This document shows positions 6,293 through 10,349 of a stretch of 10,349 bases of DNA, in pieces. Under the pieces are notes generated by a model. The model made no database searches and was not told the DNA's origin. It saw nothing but the letters and a program-made list of their open reading frames with translations. The stretch is from Chloracidobacterium sp. UBA7659 (lineage in GTDB: Bacteria > Acidobacteriota > Blastocatellia > Pyrinomonadales > Pyrinomonadaceae). The stretch spans positions 1,965-12,313 of the forward strand of contig DLHV01000102.1 of the NCBI GenBank assembly GCA_002483395.1. The letters are read 5' to 3'. The position numbers were made by a program, and so were the translations under genes. Each line of letters begins with the position of its first letter. Position 1 is the first letter of the stretch.

Positions 6293-7759
6293 TTAATTGA
6301 CCGCCGCTTTATATGCCTTTCGGTAGTTGTCATACGCCGATTTGAAATTCCCAGCCGCTTTGTCGGCATTGGCCTGATCCAAAAACGACTGCGCGTTTCC
6401 GACACTGCCACCCGCCGCGACGATGTTTGCCAGCGTCAGCGTGACGATCTGCTGCACAAGATCGAGTTTGCCGCCGTTGGCGGTCGGCGTCATAAACCAC
6501 GCGACTTTGACGGCACTGCTTTCCGACGACAAATCGGCTTCGATGTGCGCCCTCAATATCAAATCGTTGAGAGCCATCGTGTTTGCGTTGGAGTTGTTGA
6601 TAATCATCGTCTTGTTGGCATTGTCGTTATTGACGATGTTGGTCGTGTTGGTGTTGTCGTTGGCGATAATCGTATTTTTGGCGTTGGTCAAATTTGTATT
6701 GAGCGTCGCCGCGTTGGAATTATCGTTGTTGACAATCATCGTTTTGTTGCTGTTGTCGTTGTTGATGATGGCCGCCGAATTTGCATCGCCGGCAGTAACG
6801 ACGGCAACTTGTGCGTCCGTAATGGCGGTCGTAATCATTGTTTTGTTGGAGTTGTCGTTGTTAATGACTTCATTTTTCGCGCTTGTTACGGCGTTGGTGA
6901 TGGTCGTCGTATTGGCGGTGGCATTGTTGACCAACATTGTCTTGTTCGAGTCGTCGTTGTTGGTGATGGTGGTTGTGGCGGAACTGATGCTGTTGAGAGT
7001 GTTTGTTGCGTTGGTGTTGTCGTTGTTGATGATTTCCGTTTTTGCCCCGTCAACTATTGTCTGAATATCGCTCGAGCTTAATCCATGGCAATCGTCATAC
7101 TGACTTCGCAGAGTGGTCTCTACTAAAAGGGACACCTCTAATGCGGTCCTGGCTGCGATCGGTATTAAACGAGCCAATATCGTCAGACCGTCGGTTGGAA
7201 ATGCTTCCATCACCGCATCGGCAGCTATCAGAAAGCCATCCGTGATGGCGATGTCCGCAAAACTTGGAGTGCCGGACAAGTCCGGGCAGGCGTCGGGAGT
7301 AATGACGTTTGGTGCTCCGCCGCCTTTTTTACCGGCAACACGCTGCTGTTTCATTTTTTCGTCCGGGTTGAGGGTTGAATTGATAACGCGTGGGGCTTCG
7401 CGCCAGTTTGAGAACCTGGCATAGACCGCACGCATTCTTACCAAATCGTCCGGTGACAATTCGGCGAGACTGGCTTTTGCCTTTCGCAAATCGCCAAGCG
7501 GGTCAAGCCCGTCCTTATCAAATTGTCCTCTGACGGCCGGCATTTTCTCGAACTGCTGCAAGACGTTTTCGAACTCAGTCAAATAATTAAACATCTCCGT
7601 GCGAAATTCCTCGATATTGGCGTTCGCACTCATGACGGCTTTCAGGCGTTCGCGCTCGACTTCGCGGTTATAATCCTGCGCCATCGAAAACGGCGCGGCA
7701 GTGAATAATGCCGTGAATATCACGACGGAAATAATTAAAAGTCTGCTTAGATGTTTCAT
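6293..7759 (-). CDS. Exported Asn-rich protein with 11-residue repeats, function unknown
   Basis: From the start chosen here this is a 488-residue Sec substrate: MKHLSRLL, hydrophobic IISVVIFTALFTA, and a probable cut after SMA (residue 27). Residues 28-150 are charged and helical. Two cysteines are present (C158 and C224). Residues 242-395 consist of 14 consecutive 11-residue units without a single insertion or deletion; the best units read like MIVNNDNSNKT. Weaker flanking units extend this to about 231-406. The C-terminus (about 455-487) has AQSFLDQANADKAAGNFKSAYDNYRKAYKAA, reminiscent of a single TPR-like hairpin. I know no named family. A periplasmic or surface fibrous role is inferred only. 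It lies downstream of a two-component system and a receiver gene on the same strand and ends at a terminator. An in-frame ATG at 7861 would add 34 hydrophilic residues before the signal peptide. Confidence 0.85.
   Translation of the reverse strand: MKHLSRLLIISVVIFTALFTAAPFSMAQDYNREVERERLKAVMSANANIEEFRTEMFNYLTEFENVLQQFEKMPAVRGQFDKDGLDPLGDLRKAKASLAELSPDDLVRMRAVYARFSNWREAPRVINSTLNPDEKMKQQRVAGKKGGGAPNVITPDACPDLSGTPSFADIAITDGFLIAADAVMEAFPTDGLTILARLIPIAARTALEVSLLVETTLRSQYDDCHGLSSSDIQTIVDGAKTEIINNDNTNATNTLNSISSATTTITNNDDSNKTMLVNNATANTTTITNAVTSAKNEVINNDNSNKTMITTAITDAQVAVVTAGDANSAAIINNDNSNKTMIVNNDNSNAATLNTNLTNAKNTIIANDNTNTTNIVNNDNANKTMIINNSNANTMALNDLILRAHIEADLSSESSAVKVAWFMTPTANGGKLDLVQQIVTLTLANIVAAGGSVGNAQSFLDQANADKAAGNFKSAYDNYRKAYKAAVN
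6575..7036 (-). repeat. Fourteen tandem 33-bp (11-residue) repeats
   Basis: The units align as x-I-(I/V/T)-N-N-D-N-(S/T)-N-(K/A)-T with exact 11-residue spacing over 154 residues (242-395 of the Asn-rich protein). The consensus INNDNSNKT recurs near-identically in units 6, 9 and 13; other units are more diverged. Repeats of 11 residues equal three helical turns in hendecad coiled coils, but they also occur in LEA-like proteins, so the fold is open. Confidence 0.85.
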
Positions 7760-7873
7760 AATTTTCTCCTTTTGGTTGAAGCTGAAAACAGCTTTGGTTA
7801 AACTCCGAGAAACGATACCGGTTTGCGATGAACACGGATTTGTTATTGTTGCTTTACTCATTTTTGTCTCCTT
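7760..7873 (-). promoter_or_regulatory. Two in-frame starts, each with a strong ribosome-binding site
   Basis: AAGGAG at 7868-7873 (minus strand) lies 6 bases before the ATG at 7861. A second AAGGAG at 7766-7771 lies 6 bases before the ATG at 7759, in the same frame. The second start places a signal peptide at the very N-terminus and was chosen for the Asn-rich protein. The 34 codons between have no hydrophobic segment. The first start could give a longer form or act as a translational lead-in. Confidence 0.6.
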
Positions 7874-7935
7874 TTTATATGTGGCGAAAACTCAATTCGC
7901 CAGCGGTGTTTATGTTTTTTTCTTCGTCCTGGAAA

Positions 7936-8280
7936 TTAGCGGCTTTGCAGAAACGAACGTACCGCGACTAAATCGTCTTTCGGTACAAAGCCGATTGCGC
8001 CCGCTTGGGTTGCCGCTTGGCGCAAATCTTTTTCGTCGTAATTGGTTACTATCAGAATTTTCGCGTCGGGAAAGTAGGCGATAATATTTCGCGTGGCGGC
8101 GAGCCCGCCTAGCTCTTTCATGTCCCAATCCATCAACACCCAATCGGGCTGAAACTCGGCGTAAGCCGCGAGGGCTTCCGAGCCGTCTTCGCATTCGAGG
8201 AATTCGTGCGTCTGTTCGCCGAGGTAATGTTTCATCATCCGCCGCGCCTGTTCGTTGTCGTCCACAATCAACACTTTCAT
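7936..8280 (-). CDS. Stand-alone receiver-domain (CheY-like) response regulator
   Basis: This 114-residue cytosolic protein consists of one REC domain and no output domain. Key residues are all present: D7/D8 (acidic pair in VLIVDDNE), the phospho-acceptor D51 (VLMDWDM), T79 (LIVTNYD) and K101 (FVPKDD). Such proteins work by phosphotransfer or by binding a partner when phosphorylated. It is on the same strand as the upstream kinase/LuxR pair, 193 bases after the regulator's stop, and about 75-175 bases before the Asn-rich gene, so it may share their kinase; this is inference. The start could also be the ATG at 8292 (four more residues, MERT). The one at 8280 begins exactly where REC domains start and has AAAGGA just before it, at short spacing. 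The gap to the regulator gene holds nothing I can name apart from the phrase gcggatttcgcggatttt on the minus strand. Confidence 0.92.
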   Translation of the reverse strand: MKVLIVDDNEQARRMMKHYLGEQTHEFLECEDGSEALAAYAEFQPDWVLMDWDMKELGGLAATRNIIAYFPDAKILIVTNYDEKDLRQAATQAGAIGFVPKDDLVAVRSFLQSR

Positions 8281-8473
8281 CGTCCTTTCCATAAAAAAAT
8301 CGCATTGAAAGAGAGTTTAGGCAGGTTTTGGCAGCTTGGGAATCCGTGTCTATGCGTAATTCGGACTAGGTGTGAATACTTATTTTATGAAGGCAACTTA
8401 GCCGCGGGCAGAGCGCGATCACGCAGATAAGTGCATAAAATCCGCGAAATCCGCCGCTTATTATTCTTTGTTT

Positions 8474-9127
8474 CTAAAGTTCGGATTTGTGCGTAACGGC
8501 GAATTTGACCAGGGCGAGCGAGCCGTGCAAGTCGAGTTTGCGCGAGATGTTAGCGCGGTGAGTTTCAACCGTCCGGTAGCTGGTGAAGAGTTCTTTACCG
8601 ATCTCCTTACTCGTTTTATCTTCGGCGACGAGCTTCAAGATGCGTTTTTCGGTCGCCGTCAGCAAATGAAGTCCGGGTTTTTCATTTTCGAGTTCTTCGT
8701 GGCGGCGGCGCCGCTTGAGCAGAAGGGCGGACAACGCCGGACTCAAAAACGGACTGTTTTGGGCGACCGATTTTATCGCCGCAACAATATCGCTGATTGC
8801 GCTGTCTTTGAGAACATATCCTTTTACGCCTAAATCCATTGCGGCCTGGAAAAGTTCTTCTTCGTGGTGCATCGTTAAGAAAACAGTCTCGATATTTATT
8901 TTTTTTTTACGCAGTTCGCGCACAACGGCGAAACCGTCCAAGTCAGGCATGTCAATGTCCAAAACGGCGACTTCAGGAAGGTGTTTTTCGATCAGATCAA
9001 GCGCGGTTTGGCCGTCGCCAGCTTCGGCAACAATCGAAAGGTTTTTGTCCGTTTCAATTATCTGTCGCAAACCTTGCCGAACGATCGGATGATCGTCCGC
9101 CATAACGATGTTTATTCGTGCGTCCAT
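8474..9127 (-). CDS. NarL/FixJ-family response regulator (REC plus LuxR-type HTH)
   Basis: This 217-residue DNA-binding response regulator has a REC domain at 1-125 with D11/D12, phospho-acceptor D57 (VLDIDMPDLDG), T85 (FLTMHH) and K107 (YVLKDS). A basic linker (KRRRRHEE, about 138-145) leads to a GerE/LuxR-type helix-turn-helix at about 156-211 (LTATEKRILKLVAEDKTSKE, then the recognition helix region SYRTVETHRANISRKL). The length is normal for the family. Its ATG lies 16 bases inside the 3' end of the histidine kinase gene, which implies translational coupling and a cognate pair. The kinase is of the HisKA_3 type, the usual partner of NarL-like regulators. Its target genes are unknown; the downstream receiver and exported protein are candidates. 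Confidence 0.95.
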   Translation of the reverse strand: MDARINIVMADDHPIVRQGLRQIIETDKNLSIVAEAGDGQTALDLIEKHLPEVAVLDIDMPDLDGFAVVRELRKKKINIETVFLTMHHEEELFQAAMDLGVKGYVLKDSAISDIVAAIKSVAQNSPFLSPALSALLLKRRRRHEELENEKPGLHLLTATEKRILKLVAEDKTSKEIGKELFTSYRTVETHRANISRKLDLHGSLALVKFAVTHKSEL

Positions 9128-10349
9128 AATTCGATCTTGATCGTTGTACCTTGGTCGATCGCCGAAGCAATCGAAATCGTCCCGGCCAGCATTCTCACTC
9201 GTTCCTTCATTCCAAGCAAACCGAAACCTGCGCTGGTTTTTTCTTCACTTCTTCCTTTTACGTCGAAACCCCTTCCGTTGTCGGAAACTTTGATCGTAAT
9301 ACGGCGTTCGGTCTTGGAGATCGAGAGTTTTACTTCCGATGCCTCGGCGTGTTTCAGGACATTGTTCAAACTTTCCTGGATAATTCGATAGATGCTGATT
9401 TCGGCGTCGTTTTCAAACAGTCCGTCGACGCTTTCGATGTCGGAAATTATTTTAAGCGCGGAATTGTCGGCAATTCTGTTCAATAAAGAGTTAATCGCTT
9501 TCGTCAACCCAAGCCGGTCGAGCAAATACGGACGCAGGTTATAAGTGATCTCACGCACCTCGGAAATGGCGTGCGCCGATTGCGTCGAGATCTCGGTGAG
9601 CTGTCCCCTTGCTTCACTCAAATCCTTTGCGGTTTGCGAACCGAAAACCGCACTGTTTTTTATCATTGCTAAACTTTGACCTAACGAATCATGCAGTTCG
9701 GCCGCGATTCTTCGCCGTTCGGACTCGTGTGCATTAATCAAGCCGCGTGAAAACGCTTCCTGGGCCGCGTGTTTGCCTCTGATCTCGGAAAGTCGTCTCT
9801 GATAAAGCCAAAAGGCGATAGCGGCAACTGCCAACACGCATAAAATTAGAAACCACCAGGTTTGGTAGAAAGCGGGTTTGACAACGATCTCGATTGCTGC
9901 GCCTTGTTCGTTCCAGACGTAATCGCTATTGGCGGCTATCACGCGAAACGTGTAGTTTCCCGGCGGCAAATACGGAAAGTAAGCCTCGCGCCGCGTTCCC
10001 GCATTCGTCCAGTCTTCATCCAGGCCTTCGAGTTTATATTTGAACCGAACCTGTTCGGATTTTATAAAACTCAGGCCCGTGTAATGAACTTCGAGATTGT
10101 CCTGTCCGGGCTGAATCTCCAATTTGTCGGTCAGTTCGACCTTCAAGCCTTCCAAAAAAGCCGATTCGATGACAACGGGCGGCGGCAACGGATTAAAGGG
10201 CACGGCTTCGGGGTCGATGATCGCTACGCCATCCTGTGTCGGAAACCACAGTTTTCCATCCGCTCTTTTAATTCCGGAGGGTTTCCCACCGTTGGCTTCG
10301 ATGTTCAGCATCCCGTCGGATTTGCCGTAGGCGACGCTTGTTATCGCGG
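9112..10349 (-). CDS. Sensor histidine kinase with Y_Y_Y domain (HisKA_3 type), 5' end beyond window
   Basis: Only the C-terminal 411 residues are visible. The frame stays open through the right edge, and the residues before the first internal Met (AITSVAYGKSDG) fit a propeller repeat, so the real protein is much longer. Numbering from the Met at 10311: a last propeller-type repeat (GKLWFPTQDGVAIIDP, 19-34), a Y_Y_Y periplasmic domain (about 75-145, ending in NYTFRVIAANSDYVWNE), one membrane helix (about 153-170), and HisKA_3 with H207 in RIAAELHDSLGQ. The ATPase domain has N316/N317 (ESLNNVLKHA), DNGRGFD (344-350) and GFGLLGMKERV (362-372). The protein senses an extracytoplasmic, possibly carbohydrate-like signal in known relatives and phosphorylates a NarL-type regulator. 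Its stop overlaps the regulator's start by 16 bases. Confidence 0.94.
   Translation of the reverse strand, partial: AITSVAYGKSDGMLNIEANGGKPSGIKRADGKLWFPTQDGVAIIDPEAVPFNPLPPPVVIESAFLEGLKVELTDKLEIQPGQDNLEVHYTGLSFIKSEQVRFKYKLEGLDEDWTNAGTRREAYFPYLPPGNYTFRVIAANSDYVWNEQGAAIEIVVKPAFYQTWWFLILCVLAVAAIAFWLYQRRLSEIRGKHAAQEAFSRGLINAHESERRRIAAELHDSLGQSLAMIKNSAVFGSQTAKDLSEARGQLTEISTQSAHAISEVREITYNLRPYLLDRLGLTKAINSLLNRIADNSALKIISDIESVDGLFENDAEISIYRIIQESLNNVLKHAEASEVKLSISKTERRITIKVSDNGRGFDVKGRSEEKTSAGFGLLGMKERVRMLAGTISIASAIDQGTTIKIELWTHE

Noticed and set aside
6575-7036. Type I antifreeze-like 11-residue repeat (Thr every 11 residues)
   Set aside because: Only the period and some Thr positions agree; the units are Asn-rich, not Ala-rich, so the claim cannot be supported.
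6275-7081. Long plus-strand open frames (268 and 213 codons) opposite the Asn-rich gene
   Set aside because: They are antisense shadows of the 33-bp repeats: rich in V/G/D or L/A/V by codon complement, with no ribosome-binding site or domain.

Overview
The window looks like chromosomal DNA of a Gram-negative, non-model bacterium. The best guess is Acidobacteriota (Blastocatellia/Pyrinomonadaceae-like). This rests on a propeller/Y_Y_Y-type sensor kinase, Sec-exported proteins of low complexity, an outer-membrane barrel ending in Phe, roughly balanced base composition and several structured intergenic repeat families. That assignment is inference; no rRNA or marker gene is present.

Layout, left to right. 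Bases 1-170 hold a REP-like run of three small hairpins. A membrane-anchored GGDEF-EAL c-di-GMP protein occupies 171-2450 (minus). A divergent intergenic region with a perfect 14-bp palindrome follows. Next is a 99-residue exported protein (2852-3151, plus) built of six [DTV]G(V/I)(V/I)I(G/S)(G/D) repeats, closed by a strong terminator. After a gene-free stretch with a 14-bp-stem hairpin comes an outer-membrane beta-barrel gene (3505-4202, plus), split by an apparent one-base deletion. Bases 4203-4844 carry no convincing gene: they hold a 209-bp inverted-repeat element and eight copies of GGGACA/TGTCCC. A class I cysteine desulfurase (4845-6116, minus) contains a 91-bp palindromic element in frame, with 23/24-matching inverted ends, adding about 31 residues. 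After a terminator (6205-6251) comes a minus-strand block, in transcription order: a 5'-truncated sensor histidine kinase (9112-10349), an overlapping NarL/LuxR response regulator (8474-9127), a stand-alone receiver protein (7936-8280) and a 488-residue exported Asn-rich protein (6293-7759) with 14 unbroken 11-residue repeats.

How the genes may work together: the kinase and LuxR-type regulator overlap by 16 nt and are very probably a cognate pair. The single-domain receiver and the exported repeat protein lie downstream on the same strand before the next terminator, so they may be further outputs of that pathway. The GGDEF-EAL protein would adjust c-di-GMP, but nothing in the sequence links it to its neighbours. 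The points most worth a second look are the in-frame palindromic insertion in the desulfurase, the two exported repeat proteins (8- and 11-residue periods) and the frameshifted barrel gene.
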